Shown here one piece after another: positions 1-10,308 of a stretch of DNA of 64,000 nt. Origin of the DNA: Proteus penneri (GTDB lineage Bacteria; Pseudomonadota; Gammaproteobacteria; Enterobacterales; Enterobacteriaceae); contig NZ_PHFJ01000014.1 of assembly GCF_003144535.1 (NCBI RefSeq), positions 1 to 64,000 of the forward strand. Reading direction: 5' to 3'. Below the pieces are notes generated by a model, which worked only from the letters and a program-made list of their open reading frames with translations, had not been told where the DNA came from and did not search any database. Positions within the stretch are counted from its first letter, which is position 1; each line of letters opens with the position of its first letter. A program made the translations under genes and the position numbers.

Positions 1-1798
1 TTTCAACAGGCGCTTCAACGGCTGGCGTTGCTTGGGAAGCTTGCTGTGCTTTCTTTGCTTTCACACGAGCCAATGCAGCGGCAACGGCAGCTTTACGTGG
101 ATCAGCATCTTCACTCTTACTCGTTATACTCTCACTTGAGGTTTCTAGTGCCTTTTGCTGTGCTAATTTAGCCGCTTGTTTTGCTCTAACTTCTTCTTTA
201 CGTTTTTTACGTGCGGCAATAGCGGCTGCGTTATCCGGCTCTTCTCCCGCTTTAACAGAAATAATTTTCCCGATACTTTGTTTCGCTTTTACACGAGAAA
301 GTGCTGATTGAACTTCACTGTGTTCTTTATCATCAAGTTTAACTGCCGCACGTTGATGCCTTGCTTCACGCTCAAGTTTTTCACGCTCCATACGTAATTT
401 TTTGGCTTCAAAACGCGCTTTAGCTTCAGCTGCTCGTTTGGCTTCCGCATCAATTTCACGAATTTCAGCCTTTTCTTGGCGATAGTATTGAACTAACGGA
501 ATATTACTTGGGCAAACAAATGCACAAGCACCACATTCAATACAATCAAATAAATTATGTTGTTGTGCCTTCTCATGCTCTTTACCTTTACTAAACCAGT
601 AAAGTTGTTGCGGTAATAAGCCACTAGGGCAAGCATCAACACAATGACCACAACGGATACAGGCTTCTTCAAGGTTATCTGTATCCATCTCTTCAACAGA
701 AGGGATAAGTAGACAGTTGGTTATCTTAACTACAGGGGCATTTAAGTCGGGTAAGGTAAAGCCCATTAATGGCCCCCCCATAATCACCATTTGTTCAGAG
801 CCAGCAACAAATCCCGCTTGTTTTAGCAATGAATAAATAGGGGTACCTAAACGCGCCCAGAAGTTACCTGGTGTTTTGGTACCATTACCAGTGACCGTGA
901 CAACACGCTCAATTAAAGGCTCATCATCAATAATGGCACGTTTGATGGCAACAACAGTACCGACGTTTTGCATCAAAACACCAATATCAGATGAACGACC
1001 ACCTGATGGCACTTCTTTGCCTGTTAAGATTTTGGTGAGTTGTTTCGCACCACCTGATGGGTATTTTGTTGGGATAACACGAATGAAAATACGTTTTTCA
1101 TCAGGTACTGCACTTAAGGCATGTTTTAATGACTCGATGGCTTCAGGCTTGTTATCTTCAATACCAATTAACACTTCATCGGGAGAGAGAAGGTGAATTA
1201 AGATCTGACACCCTGCAATCACTTCATCAGCATGCTCCTGCATTAAGCGATCGTCGGCAGTAATATATGGCTCACATTCTGCTGCATTGATGATAAGTGT
1301 CTTAATAAGATCGCCACCACCTTTTAATTTTGTGGCTGTTGGAAATCCAGCTCCGCCTAATCCCGCTATACCCGCTTCATGAATACGAGTGAGTAAAACC
1401 TCTTTACTTTGTGATTGATAATCCACAAGAGGGAATTGTTCACGCCACTCATCTTTACCGTCAGATTGAATTCTTACTGCAATTTCAGGTAACCCAGAAG
1501 GGTGAGTACTTGGAAAAGGTTCTATTGCTGTAACTATACCAGAGATAGAGGCATGTACAGGTAATGTCCTGCCAACCCCTTTTGTTAACGGTTGACCTTT
1601 TAATACATGTTCGCCTACATTGACACAAAGTTGACCCGGTACACCTAAGTGCTGATGAATAGGAATAATGACTTCATCAGGTAATTGCGCTATACGCATT
1701 GGTGTACGACTTGACTGCAATTTCATTTCAGGAGGATGAATACCACCTTTAAAATCCCAGATTTTATCTTTTTTAAATAACGAAAAGAGATTAAACAT
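1..1798 (-). CDS. rsxC: Electron transport complex subunit RsxC (partial, 3' end outside window)
   Basis: Peripheral NADH-side subunit of the Rsx/Rnf membrane complex, which uses electron transfer to keep the SoxR [2Fe-2S] sensor reduced. Translating the minus strand from the ATG at 1798 gives [19 protein letters not shown], a typical RsxC start. A GGAGFPT nucleotide-binding loop follows, then two [4Fe-4S] motifs, [12 protein letters not shown] and [12 protein letters not shown]. After these comes a long Lys/Ala/Glu-rich tail with repeated ARVKAKQ-like units that is still open at base 1. The gene overlaps rsxB by 8 bases, so translation is probably coupled. The C-terminal repeat region varies in length between enterobacteria, so the total length cannot be given here. 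The identity is secure; only completeness is unknown. Confidence 0.95.
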   Translation of the reverse strand, partial: MFNLFSLFKKDKIWDFKGGIHPPEMKLQSSRTPMRIAQLPDEVIIPIHQHLGVPGQLCVNVGEHVLKGQPLTKGVGRTLPVHASISGIVTAIEPFPSTHPSGLPEIAVRIQSDGKDEWREQFPLVDYQSQSKEVLLTRIHEAGIAGLGGAGFPTATKLKGGGDLIKTLIINAAECEPYITADDRLMQEHADEVIAGCQILIHLLSPDEVLIGIEDNKPEAIESLKHALSAVPDEKRIFIRVIPTKYPSGGAKQLTKILTGKEVPSGGRSSDIGVLMQNVGTVVAIKRAIIDDEPLIERVVTVTGNGTKTPGNFWARLGTPIYSLLKQAGFVAGSEQMVIMGGPLMGFTLPDLNAPVVKITNCLLIPSVEEMDTDNLEEACIRCGHCVDACPSGLLPQQLYWFSKGKEHEKAQQHNLFDCIECGACAFVCPSNIPLVQYYRQEKAEIREIDAEAKRAAEAKARFEAKKLRMEREKLEREARHQRAAVKLDDKEHSEVQSALSRVKAKQSIGKIISVKAGEEPDNAAAIAARKKRKEEVRAKQAAKLAQQKALETSSESITSKSEDADPRKAAVAAALARVKAKKAQQASQATPAVEAPVE

Positions 1799-2417
1799 GA
1801 GCGTTATCCTCCGTCTTTAATGACGGTTCATCTTCAGGTGTTTCTTCCGGCTCTGCTGGAATGTTTTTTACTGGGATGGTATTTAAATCCCATTTCCAAT
1901 TTGAGGTTGTTACTTTGACGGGCACTAAGGTAATACAGTCAGTAGGGCAAGGAGGAACGCATAAGTCACATCCAGTACATAAGTCTTCAATAACCGTATG
2001 CATTGCGCGCGTTGCACCGACAATGGCATCAACAGGGCACGCTTGAATACACTTAGTGCATCCTATGCAATTATCTTCATCAATTAAGGCGACTTTTCTA
2101 ATTGGATTTAACGCTTCTTCGTCACCATCAAGCGGTTGAGGATCAACACCCATCAATTCTGCGATTTTTAACATCACTTGTTCGCCACCTGGTGCACAAC
2201 GGTTAATCATTTCACCATCGTTTGCAACCGCGTCGGCATAAGGGCGACACCCCGGATGACCACATTGTCCGCATTGACTTTGCGGTAATATCGCGTCAAT
2301 TTTTTCAACAATAGGATCTTCTTCCACTTTGAAACGGCGTGCGGAATATCCCAAAATTAGCCCAAAGATAAGACCTAGCGCACCAAGTACGCCAATTGCT
2401 ATCCATAAAGAATTCAT
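1791..2417 (-). CDS. rsxB: Electron transport complex ferredoxin subunit RsxB
   Basis: Iron-sulfur subunit of the Rsx/Rnf complex, passing electrons between RsxC and the membrane subunits. The 208-residue product has one N-terminal membrane anchor (about residues 5-25). A four-Cys cluster domain follows (CGQCGHPGC and a later C in NRCAPGG, residues about 49-77), then two ferredoxin-type [4Fe-4S] motifs, [12 protein letters not shown] and [12 protein letters not shown]. The start ATG shares a base with the rsxA stop (TAATG arrangement), and the 3' end overlaps rsxC by 8 bases, so rsxA-rsxB-rsxC form one coupled operon. E. coli RsxB is slightly shorter; the acidic C-terminal tail here accounts for the difference. 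Confidence 0.96.
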   Translation of the reverse strand: MNSLWIAIGVLGALGLIFGLILGYSARRFKVEEDPIVEKIDAILPQSQCGQCGHPGCRPYADAVANDGEMINRCAPGGEQVMLKIAELMGVDPQPLDGDEEALNPIRKVALIDEDNCIGCTKCIQACPVDAIVGATRAMHTVIEDLCTGCDLCVPPCPTDCITLVPVKVTTSNWKWDLNTIPVKNIPAEPEETPEDEPSLKTEDNAHV

Positions 2418-2998
2418 TACAGTTTCACCAAACCACTAAAACCCATAAAGGCGAGAGACATTAAACCTGCGGTAATTAAACCAATTGAAGCACCTCTAAA
2501 TGGCGCAGGGACATTTGCCACTGCTAATCTTTCTCTAATGGCGGCAAATAATACCATCACAAGAGAAAAACCTACGGCTGCACCAAAACCATAAACAGCT
2601 GACTGCATAAACGTGTGTGCTTGATTGATATTTAATAACGCAACGCCTAAGACAGCACAGTTTGTGGTAATTAAAGGTAAGAAGATCCCCAACAAACGAT
2701 AGAGTGTCGGGCTTGTTTTTCTTACGACCATTTCAGTGAATTGTACAACTACTGCAATAACTAAAATAAAGCTCAGTGTGCGTAAATAAAGTAAGTCCAA
2801 AGGAACTAAAATAAAATTATCCATCAGCCAAGAACTAATCGAGGCGAGAGTCATAACAAAGGTCGTCGCAAATCCCATTCCAATCGCGGTTTCTAATTTT
2901 TTTGATACACCCATAAATGGGCATAAACCTAGGAATTTGACGAGTACAAAGTTATTCACCAATACGGTGCCGACGAATAGAAGCAAGTAATCAGTCAT
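2417..2998 (-). CDS. rsxA: Electron transport complex membrane subunit RsxA
   Basis: Integral inner-membrane subunit of the Rsx/Rnf complex, homologous to NqrE/RnfA. The 193-residue protein is almost wholly hydrophobic with about six membrane segments. It shows the family signature around [19 protein letters not shown] near the N terminus and a second inverted copy, [14 protein letters not shown], in the middle; these carry the conserved Cys residues thought to bind iron. It is the first gene of the rsxABC part of the operon, and a terminator hairpin separates it from ydgK upstream. Length and sequence match the family closely. Confidence 0.97.
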   Translation of the reverse strand: MTDYLLLFVGTVLVNNFVLVKFLGLCPFMGVSKKLETAIGMGFATTFVMTLASISSWLMDNFILVPLDLLYLRTLSFILVIAVVVQFTEMVVRKTSPTLYRLLGIFLPLITTNCAVLGVALLNINQAHTFMQSAVYGFGAAVGFSLVMVLFAAIRERLAVANVPAPFRGASIGLITAGLMSLAFMGFSGLVKL

Positions 2999-3032
2999 TG
3001 TTATGCCAAAATTGTTAAACAGAGAAACAAAA

Positions 3033-3054
3033 AGCCTCCTGAAATAAAGAGGCT
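3033..3054 (-). terminator. Rho-independent terminator after ydgK
   Basis: Hairpin with AGCCTC/GAGGCT arms. Read on the minus strand it is followed by a T-rich run (TTTTTGTTT). It lies between the ydgK stop and the rsxA start, so it would separate ydgK from the rsx operon. Confidence 0.75.
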
Positions 3055-3092
3055 AAACAAGTGTATATAATATCAAGGGTAAAGACGCGAAG

Positions 3093-3560
3093 TTATCGAA
3101 CTTGTGTGAAAGTTTCACGCACACGTTTAGAGTACTTGATATAGGGCACAAAGCAGACAGTCGAGAAAACAGACCATAGAAGGGATTGTAATGCTGTTTG
3201 GTCATCTACGGGCGCAAAGCCAAAGCTCTTAATTGCTAATAGTAAGTTGATAAGCAACCAAAAAACAAATAGGCGCGGAAAGTTTTTAGCACGATAAAAA
3301 AATTGTCTTAGTAGGTAAAGTGTAAAGCTAAACATTACCCATGTTGTTAACGCGGAAAGATACCAGCTTGATATCAAATGAAAAGGAAGCTGGTGGAGGA
3401 TCGAAAAATCTGAAAAATATTTAATAATATAGAGAACAGACATCAACCCAGAACCAATAACTGACAAGATCATATAAGCCAATGGCGCAAGCAACCACCC
3501 GGTAATAGGCGCTTTTCCTGAAAGGTTATTCTGCGTGTTTGCTTTGAGATCAAATTTCAT
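3093..3560 (-). CDS. ydgK: YdgK-like inner membrane protein (DUF2569)
   Basis: The 155-residue protein has four predicted hydrophobic segments (about residues 17-45, 60-88, 95-115 and 120-145) with short basic loops and a basic C terminus. It resembles YdgK of E. coli (DUF2569), which also sits directly upstream of rsxA on the same strand; position and topology together support the name. The function is unknown. The small cnu gene (Hha-family), which lies beside ydgK in E. coli, is absent here. An AT-rich stretch of 130 bases separates this gene from the divergent ydgJ. Confidence 0.8.
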   Translation of the reverse strand: MKFDLKANTQNNLSGKAPITGWLLAPLAYMILSVIGSGLMSVLYIIKYFSDFSILHQLPFHLISSWYLSALTTWVMFSFTLYLLRQFFYRAKNFPRLFVFWLLINLLLAIKSFGFAPVDDQTALQSLLWSVFSTVCFVPYIKYSKRVRETFTQVR

Positions 3561-3692
3561 TAATTAATTATTCCTACTCGTATGTATAGAACTAAACGGG
3601 ATATTATCACAAACTTTGTTATTATTTATTTAACTACAAAAGTGAAAGTGATTTTTGTTAATAAAAAAAGCATATAAAAATAGGATAGGGTT

Positions 3693-4736
3693 ATGGCAAT
3701 TAAACTCAATGTTGGAATTATCGGGTATGGCTATGCAAGTAAAACTTTTCATGCACCGCTAATAACAACAACCGATGGCTTAAATCTTAGTGCAATTTCA
3801 AGTTCTGATGAAAATAAAGTCAGACAAGATTTTCCTCAGATTACGGTTTATGCAGATCCTCAAGCACTTATTAATGATCCCTCAATAGATTTAATCATTA
3901 TCCCTACACCGAATAATACTCACTATTCACTGGCTTCACAGGCCCTGAAAAAAGGTAAACATGTCATTGTGGATAAACCGTTTACACTGACACTGGAAGA
4001 AGCTGAAAAATTGACTCAGCAAGCAACCGATGCTGGTAAACTTCTGTCTGTCTTTCATAATCGCCGTTGGGACTCCGGTTTCTTAACAGTTAAAAAACTT
4101 TTAGCAGATAAAACACTCGGTGAGATTAGTGCCTATGAAGCGCATTTTGATCGGTTTCGCCCAACCGTGCGTCAACGTTGGCGAGAAGATGCCGGAATGG
4201 GGGGCGGGCTTTGGTATGATTTAGCGCCCCATGTTCTTGATCAAGCTGTTTGCCTATTTGGGGAGCCTAAAGCAATTACTGCAGATATTGCTCAATTACG
4301 TCCTAATGCAAAAAATGCCGATTATTTTCATGCATTATTAGAATATGACAATCTTAGAGTTGTTCTTCACGCTTCTATGCTCGTCGCATCTCCAACACCT
4401 ATTTTTGCCATTCATGGAACAAAAGGAAGTTATGTTAAATATGGTTTAGATACCCAAGAAGATGCCTTAAAAGCCGGTTATCTTCCTAATCAAACTTATA
4501 ATTGGGGAATGGATCATAGTGATGGTGAATTAACAATACTATCAGAGTCTGGTGAATTAGAGACAACGACACTAACTACACTTTCTGGTGATTATCCCGC
4601 TTACTATCAACAAATTTATCGTGCAATTACATTGGGTGAAGACAATCCCGTTACGCCAATACAAGCAACAGCCATTATGCGTTTGATTGAAGCTGGCGAA
4701 ATTTCAAATCGTTTAAAACAAACTATTACGCTATAA
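3693..4736 (+). CDS. ydgJ: Gfo/Idh/MocA-family oxidoreductase YdgJ
   Basis: Predicted NAD(P)-dependent oxidoreductase of the glucose-fructose oxidoreductase/inositol dehydrogenase family; its substrate is unknown. The 347-residue protein opens with a Rossmann motif (GIIGYGYASKTFHAP, residues 8-22). The family's cofactor/catalytic motif, usually EKP, appears as VDKPFTLTLEEAE near residue 93. The substrate-binding alpha/beta domain includes GGGLWYDLAPHVLDQ, with the conserved His around residue 177. In E. coli ydgJ is also next to add. The next gene follows 22 bases downstream on the same strand, so the two may be co-transcribed. Confidence 0.9.
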   Translation: MAIKLNVGIIGYGYASKTFHAPLITTTDGLNLSAISSSDENKVRQDFPQITVYADPQALINDPSIDLIIIPTPNNTHYSLASQALKKGKHVIVDKPFTLTLEEAEKLTQQATDAGKLLSVFHNRRWDSGFLTVKKLLADKTLGEISAYEAHFDRFRPTVRQRWREDAGMGGGLWYDLAPHVLDQAVCLFGEPKAITADIAQLRPNAKNADYFHALLEYDNLRVVLHASMLVASPTPIFAIHGTKGSYVKYGLDTQEDALKAGYLPNQTYNWGMDHSDGELTILSESGELETTTLTTLSGDYPAYYQQIYRAITLGEDNPVTPIQATAIMRLIEAGEISNRLKQTITL

Positions 4737-4758
4737 GCTAAAGGGAGCGCTAAATCTA

Positions 4759-5748
4759 ATGTCTTGGTGGCAAAAATTAAAACTCGATCCTTTTCTCATG
4801 ATAATGATTTGTGTGGTAACACTAGCAACGCTACTACCCGCACAAGGCGATATTAAAGTCCTATTCCAATATCTTACGACCGGCGCGATAGCACTGCTGT
4901 TCTTTTTGCATGGCGCAAAGCTTTCTCGAGAAGCGATATTGGCAGGGCTTGGGCATTGGCGTTTACATCTTACCGTATTTGCCAGTACTTTTATTCTTTT
5001 CCCTATTTTGGGTCTTGGATTACAAGTGATTGTGCCTGAATGGATGTCACCAACTGTCTATATGGGTTTTTTATATCTTTGTGCGTTACCAGCGACGGTG
5101 CAATCTGCGATTGCCTTTACTTCTGTGGCTGGGGGAAATGTCGCTGCGGCTATTTGTAGTGCATCTGCATCCAGTATTCTTGGTGTTTTTCTTTCACCGG
5201 TATTAGTCGGTTTTTTAATGCAAACGCAAGGCTCTGCAAGTGACTTTGATACTGTCGGTGCTATTCAATCTATTTTACTGCAATTAATGGTGCCTTTTAT
5301 TATTGGACATTTATCTCGCCCTTTGATTGGTCGTTGGGTTGATAATCATAAAAAATTAGTTAATAGAACGGATCGCTCGTCTATTTTGCTGGTGGTTTAT
5401 GTGGCATTTAGTGAGGCGGTTGTTGAAGGGATCTGGCATAAAATTGATGGTTGGTCGCTATTAACGATTGCAGTAGTAAGTTGTATTTTGTTAGCGATTG
5501 TGATTTTTGTGAATATGTACAGTGCAAGGTTGCTTGGTTTTAATAAAGAAGATGAAATCACCATTGTTTTTTGTGGCTCTAAAAAGAGCTTAGCAAATGG
5601 TGTACCCATGGCGAATGTATTATTTCCTGCTGCGACTGTTGGAGTAATGTTATTACCACTAATGATATTCCATCAGATCCAATTAATGGTTTGTGCGGTA
5701 TTAGCACAGCGCTACGCTAATCAAAATAAAGTGACAGAAAAAAAATAA
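4759..5748 (+). CDS. Bile acid:sodium symporter-like transporter (YfeH/SBF-like family)
   Basis: A 329-residue membrane protein with about nine or ten hydrophobic segments. The ALPATVQSAIAFTSVAGGN region and the later GSKKSLANGVPMANV motif are typical of the SBF-like (YfeH, PF13593-type) branch of the bile acid/sodium symporter superfamily. The physiological substrate of this branch is not settled, so a bile acid role should not be assumed. A good ribosome site (AAGGGAG) precedes the start by about 10 bases. In E. coli ydgJ and add are adjacent without this gene, so it is an insertion in the conserved block. It converges with add across a shared hairpin. Confidence 0.85.
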   Translation: MSWWQKLKLDPFLMIMICVVTLATLLPAQGDIKVLFQYLTTGAIALLFFLHGAKLSREAILAGLGHWRLHLTVFASTFILFPILGLGLQVIVPEWMSPTVYMGFLYLCALPATVQSAIAFTSVAGGNVAAAICSASASSILGVFLSPVLVGFLMQTQGSASDFDTVGAIQSILLQLMVPFIIGHLSRPLIGRWVDNHKKLVNRTDRSSILLVVYVAFSEAVVEGIWHKIDGWSLLTIAVVSCILLAIVIFVNMYSARLLGFNKEDEITIVFCGSKKSLANGVPMANVLFPAATVGVMLLPLMIFHQIQLMVCAVLAQRYANQNKVTEKK

Positions 5749-5806
5749 ATTTATGCTGATGGTAGTAAATTTAAAGATAATATGAAACTAAACGGTAGTT
5801 AATTGA

Positions 5807-5867
5807 AAAAGCATCTCTCTAATTTAAACTGTTCAATAAACAGGGGCAGTTTAAGACAGATGCTTTT
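5807..5867. terminator. Bidirectional terminator between the yfeH-like gene and add
   Basis: Outer arms AAAAGCATCT and AGATGCTTTT enclose an inner AAACTG/CAGTTT hairpin. The structure has A/T runs on both sides and lies between two convergent genes. Confidence 0.75.
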
Positions 5868-5885
5868 CTATTAAACTATTTTATA

Positions 5886-6887
5886 TTAGCGTTGACTGGC
5901 TTTTTTAATTAATGCTTCACGTTCTGCTTGGCTAATAAACGCCATTTTTAAACCATTAATTTGAGTTTGGCGAATTTGCTCTGGTGTTAATCCAGCAGCC
6001 GGTGCTGCAACGTTATATTCGTGCTTTAATTCAATGCCTTCAACAGCAGGATCATCGGTATTAAGCGATGCAATAATGCCATGCTCTAAGAAGGTTTTTA
6101 GAGGATGTTCTGCTAATGAATTGATCGTACTGGTTTGAATATTTGAGGTTAAGCAAGATTCAATACCAATTTGATGCTCTGCGAGATAATCCATTAGACG
6201 AGGATCTTCAATAGCCTTAACACCATGACCGATACGACTTGCGCCTAATTCTTTAATTGCGTGCCAGATACTTTCAGCACCCGCCGCTTCACCGGCATGA
6301 ACAGTAATATTCCAGCCTGTGTCACGAGCACGATTAAAATGAGATTGGAATAAGTGACCCGGAAAACCTAATTCATCACCCGCTAAATCAAGCGCAGTAA
6401 TTTTATCTTGATGTTTCAACAATCCATTTAATTCTTGTTGGCAAGCATCTTCACCAAAAGTACGGCTTAAAATACCGATTAAACGAATATCTACATCATG
6501 TGATTGCAGTGCGCTTTGCACACCATCAACAATGGCTTCCACGACACCTTCAACAGGCAACTGGTGTTTCATTGCCATATAATAAGGAGAGAATCGTAGT
6601 TCAGCGTAATCAATACCCGCATTAACCACATCCACCACGTTTTCATAAGCAACACGATGACACGCATCTAAGTCTGCTAAAACCGCCACTCCCCAATCTA
6701 ATTTTTGTAAGAAGCTCACAAGACTTGGCTCATTTTTTGTAATTTGCACATGAGGACGCAAAGCTTCTAACTCATAAGCAGGGAGTGCAATATTGTGTTG
6801 TTTTGCTAAATCTAAAATAGTTTGTGGACGGATATTACCATCTAAATGACGATGTAAATCGGTTAAAGGCAACTGTGTGTCAATCAC
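5886..6887 (-). CDS. add: Adenosine deaminase
   Basis: Deaminates adenosine and deoxyadenosine to (deoxy)inosine in purine salvage; cytosolic zinc enzyme. The 333-residue length equals that of the E. coli enzyme. Metal and catalytic motifs are complete: DLHRHLDG (His12, His14), the VHAGE motif near residue 197 (His and the catalytic Glu), SRIGHG (active-site His), and NTDDP near residue 278 with the last zinc-ligand Asp. A good ribosome site (AGGAAAA) sits before the ATG. It is monocistronic with a long AT-rich region upstream. Confidence 0.98.
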   Translation of the reverse strand: MIDTQLPLTDLHRHLDGNIRPQTILDLAKQHNIALPAYELEALRPHVQITKNEPSLVSFLQKLDWGVAVLADLDACHRVAYENVVDVVNAGIDYAELRFSPYYMAMKHQLPVEGVVEAIVDGVQSALQSHDVDIRLIGILSRTFGEDACQQELNGLLKHQDKITALDLAGDELGFPGHLFQSHFNRARDTGWNITVHAGEAAGAESIWHAIKELGASRIGHGVKAIEDPRLMDYLAEHQIGIESCLTSNIQTSTINSLAEHPLKTFLEHGIIASLNTDDPAVEGIELKHEYNVAAPAAGLTPEQIRQTQINGLKMAFISQAEREALIKKASQR

Positions 6888-7555
6888 GTGTTATTTTCCT
6901 TTTTAATAGAAATAATGAAAATCTATCGTTTATAGTGATTTTCTTATAATCGGGTAAATATAAATGAGTTGCAGATTATTATGACTGATTTTTATTTTAT
7001 TCACTAATAAATAAACTTAAATTGGTTATTTTTAAAACTAAAAATACAGTTTTTTCTTAATTTTAAGTTAAAAAATAAAAAATAGAAAAAAGAGGTGTTT
7101 ATTTATTCGCTACAATATTCAATCTAATTGACGTGTATTATCAGGTAAATTGATACATTAAATATTAATTTGGAAAAGATTTATCATTATAATTGAAATC
7201 TCTTATCAGCTACATTGATAGTGTTAAGTGAAAGCGGTGTAAAAACGGCTGAAATATTATTTGATCATGATTTTATTTGATAAATTGTTGTTTATATTGG
7301 TTTGAGATGATTTTCAGACAAAGAATAAAAAATTATTTCTATAAAAATAATAAAGTTAATTTATATTTGAGTTTATTTATAGAAAATAAAATGGAACTAA
7401 AAAATAGAACATCTCTTTTATTAAATAAGGATTAAATGATAGGTGATTATTGCCATAATAGGTTGCTGTGAACTAGATGTATTTAGCTGAATATAATTAT
7501 TTACACAATGATTTTTTAATAGATCTCTATTTGTTTAAAGTTAAGGAAAATAAAT
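6888..7555. other. Long AT-rich intergenic region between add and the vWA gene
   Basis: Nearly 670 bases without a credible coding frame, visibly richer in A and T than the neighbours. It must hold the divergent promoters of add and the vWA gene. I see no convincing hairpin terminator, tRNA or repeat in it. Confidence 0.6.
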
Positions 7556-8524
7556 ATGAATGAGAATTCTGATTTTAGTTTTGAAAATAAAAATAATAAA
7601 ATAAAAGACCAATTAATGTCCCAAATACTTCCACCTTCATCCTCAAATAATCTTACTTATGGATCACAAGTCGTTACTGGTGATGGTATGATTGCGTTAG
7701 ATTTAGTTGTCGTGATTGATACCAGCGGTTCAATGTCTGATGAATCGTCGGATTTAAGTAAAGAAGTGGATGATGCAATACAAGCTGCACTTGAAAAATG
7801 TCCATCAAAACTGAGAGTGACCTTTTTAGGTATAGAAGGTACATGGGATGATACTAAATTTGATCAATCAGCTAGTGACTATTTAAAAGCTCTAGGGGTT
7901 CCTGAAAATCGTTTACAGGCAAGAAAACCCTTTAAAGAGGCTGATGGGCGTGATCATGCGGGCAATAAAGAGGATTTGTGTCGTGCAGTGATTGATTTAA
8001 GTAAGTATTTTGATTGGCGTGACGGTGCTCGTCGCGCTATTTTTGTGTTGGGTGATGAAGGGATGGAAGGAGGAGGTGGTGTTCTTACAAATGATGCAGT
8101 TAGAAAGAATGATGAAGCTATCTCTGTAGCTCAGAACGAAAAAGTTAAAGTCTATACCTATCAAGGGACACCTGACGATAAGATAACGAATTTAGATCGT
8201 TTCCCAAGTATTGCTGATAGAGATAGTATTACAAAAGAATATGAGCGCTTAGCAAAACAGACAGGAGGGCGTTCATATATCTATACTACAGGCATTGCAC
8301 AGTTCTCATTAGTATTACAAGAAATACTCTGCGATAGCTTGACGTTACCGAATATTCCTAAGCCGGATGAAAAAACATCTAACTGTAGTCAGATCTGCGC
8401 ACAACTCACTTCTATTATTTCAACCGTAAATACTCTTGCTGGAATAATTAATAAAACTATTGATTCTTGTTGTAAAGAGGAATGGAGTAATCACCATATT
8501 CCAGCTAAAGATCGCGATTGTTAA
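7556..8524 (+). CDS. Orphan von Willebrand factor type A domain protein
   Basis: The 322-residue product has no signal peptide. A complete MIDAS start motif is present, VVVIDTSGSMSDES, with the metal-coordinating Asp55, Ser57 and Ser59. The vWA fold continues through RAIFVLGDEGMEGGGG (about residues 161-176) and ends near residue 260. The C-terminal 60 residues are rich in Cys (DSCC, NCSQIC and a terminal Cys), which could bind metal or form disulfides. The start is supported by AAGGAAAA 7-8 bases before the ATG. vWA proteins bind partner proteins through a divalent metal, often beside AAA ATPases or tellurium-resistance-type genes, but no partner is adjacent here. The specific role is unknown. 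Confidence 0.8.
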   Translation: MNENSDFSFENKNNKIKDQLMSQILPPSSSNNLTYGSQVVTGDGMIALDLVVVIDTSGSMSDESSDLSKEVDDAIQAALEKCPSKLRVTFLGIEGTWDDTKFDQSASDYLKALGVPENRLQARKPFKEADGRDHAGNKEDLCRAVIDLSKYFDWRDGARRAIFVLGDEGMEGGGGVLTNDAVRKNDEAISVAQNEKVKVYTYQGTPDDKITNLDRFPSIADRDSITKEYERLAKQTGGRSYIYTTGIAQFSLVLQEILCDSLTLPNIPKPDEKTSNCSQICAQLTSIISTVNTLAGIINKTIDSCCKEEWSNHHIPAKDRDC

Positions 8525-8540
8525 TTAAAACACGATGTTA

Positions 8541-8583
8541 AAAAATACCCCATTATGTTATTCACAAATGGGGTATTTATTGT
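8541..8583. terminator. Bidirectional terminator between the vWA gene and ydgA
   Basis: Perfect 11-base arms AAATACCCCAT and ATGGGGTATTT with A-rich and T-rich flanks, placed between two convergent genes. Confidence 0.85.
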
Positions 8584-8615
8584 TTTAACGACTGATCGTT
8601 CGAACAAAAAGTTAA

Positions 8616-10308
8616 TTATTGAGCTTGTACAGGTTGCTCAGGAATTAAAATATCTTGTTCTTCGATAATGGCTGGATCTTCTGTCATTTCTTCTTGATAA
8701 CCTTCTTCTGAATAATCAGAATCATCGTAATCATAAGATGATGCGCCCATACCGAATAACATGGCTGCTAAACCTAACATTTGTGGAGCTTGGGTTACTT
8801 CCATAAACTCATCAAAAGTATAAGTTTTACCATTCATGGTAAATTTATCTGCCGCATAGTTCAGTTTCATGCTTAATGCTTTACCATCTTGTGCAAGTAG
8901 CATCAGAGGTAATGCATCTTTCTCATCTTGAGAAATTTGGTTGATATTTTGCTGTAATTCAGTTTTTAATTGTTCAATATCTGTTGCTGTTGCTGCTTCG
9001 ATCTCTTTTTTCTCTTCATCTGTCAATGCGGTTTCTTGGTAACGAGCAGCATCAAGATATTGAGTGGTGTTACGGAATTCAGCTAACATTGGAAGAGATA
9101 AATCAATATTGAAATCGATGTTTTTAAACAGATAGTTAAATAACTCTGCTGGTGATTTCTCTTGGTTTTCTAATGTTTTAACGTTAAAAGCATTTAAGTC
9201 TAAGTTAAAAGTTAACTTACTTGCACCACTTTTATTGGTTAAAGAAGCTTCATCAATACGGAAAACTAAGCCTTTTTCTAGCACATCACGAACGGCTTGT
9301 TCAACCATTTCAGAATTGTCGAAATGATTTTTATTCCATGGCAATAATGAGTTGTTATAAACTTTGGTTAATAACAACATTGCATCTGGATCAGCTTTAT
9401 CAATTGAATAGCCAAATTTACCAGCACCAAATTCTAGTCCTGCAACATTCAGTGACTTAAAGTAATAAGTTTGAGAAATGTTAAAGAGCTTATCTTTGAT
9501 ATCACTTTTGGTTGTCAGAGAAAAATCTTTCAGCGAGAAATCCGATGCTTTTTCTTTGCTGGTATGTGTAATTTCAGCAAAACTTAATAACTGCTCATTA
9601 AATAAATATTGATCGTTGTTAACTTTAGTTCCAGCAACAGAACCTGCAATATTTTTAATTGTGAAAGTTTCTTCACCATCTTTAGTGACAACAACTTGAT
9701 CACCTTTTACGGCGGTAGTGAAGTTGGTTGCGGTTTTATCTGATGAGAATTCAATTGTTAATGGTGTTGTTTTAACTGTGCCACCGTTTTCAGCGAAATC
9801 GATAGGATTTAGTTTAGCTTCACCTGATACTGCACCATCAAAAGCTAAAGATGTATGGATATCAAAAAGAGATTTATCTTTAGTCAGCTTGAATAATTCT
9901 TTAGTTGTATCATTGTTGACCAACGTATTATTCATGGCTGCTAATTTTGGTACTAAATTAAATCTAGCCAAATCAGAAAGAGGGAATGGACCGTGATCAA
10001 TATCAGTAGTGAAGATAATCTCTTCTACTTTTTTATCCTGGTCTTCAACAATTTCACTAGCATCTTTTGAAATCACGACAGCAAAGTCTGCATTAGAAGT
10101 GAATACCCCTTTTTTTATAGTCACGAATTTCAAGTTTAATATCAGCACCAAATTGTGCAGTTTTAGCAAGTTGCGCTAATTGGACATTTGCTAGTTTCGT
10201 TTCTTCCTGTAAGCGACTTTCAATTTTGCTGCCCATGTACCACGACGCACCAGTCCAAACAACACCTAGTGCGACGATAACACCAACAGCGACAAGCGAT
10301 TTCTTCAT
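8616..10308 (-). pseudogene. ydgA: YdgA-like protein (DUF945), split by a 1-base frameshift
   Basis: The first frame (10308 down to 10093) encodes MKKSLVAVGVIVALGVVWTG, a membrane/signal anchor as in YdgA, and runs to EIRDYKK before shifting into RGIHF and a stop. The second frame (to 8616) continues as KKGVFTSNADFAVV and carries the rest of a DUF945 protein, about 500 residues ending in an acidic, Gln/Pro-rich tail. The break is a run of seven A/T bases at 10110-10116; removing one base joins EIRDYKK directly to GVFTSNADF. E. coli ydgA encodes an inner-membrane-anchored periplasmic protein of about 500 residues with an unclear role. It may be a real inactivation, a sequencing indel, or a gene rescued by polymerase slippage on the A run. 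The rest of the reading frame is undegraded, which argues against an old pseudogene. Confidence 0.85.

Noticed and set aside
876-1196. Plus-strand frame opposite rsxC
   Set aside because: It is antisense to a clearly conserved gene and has no recognisable product.
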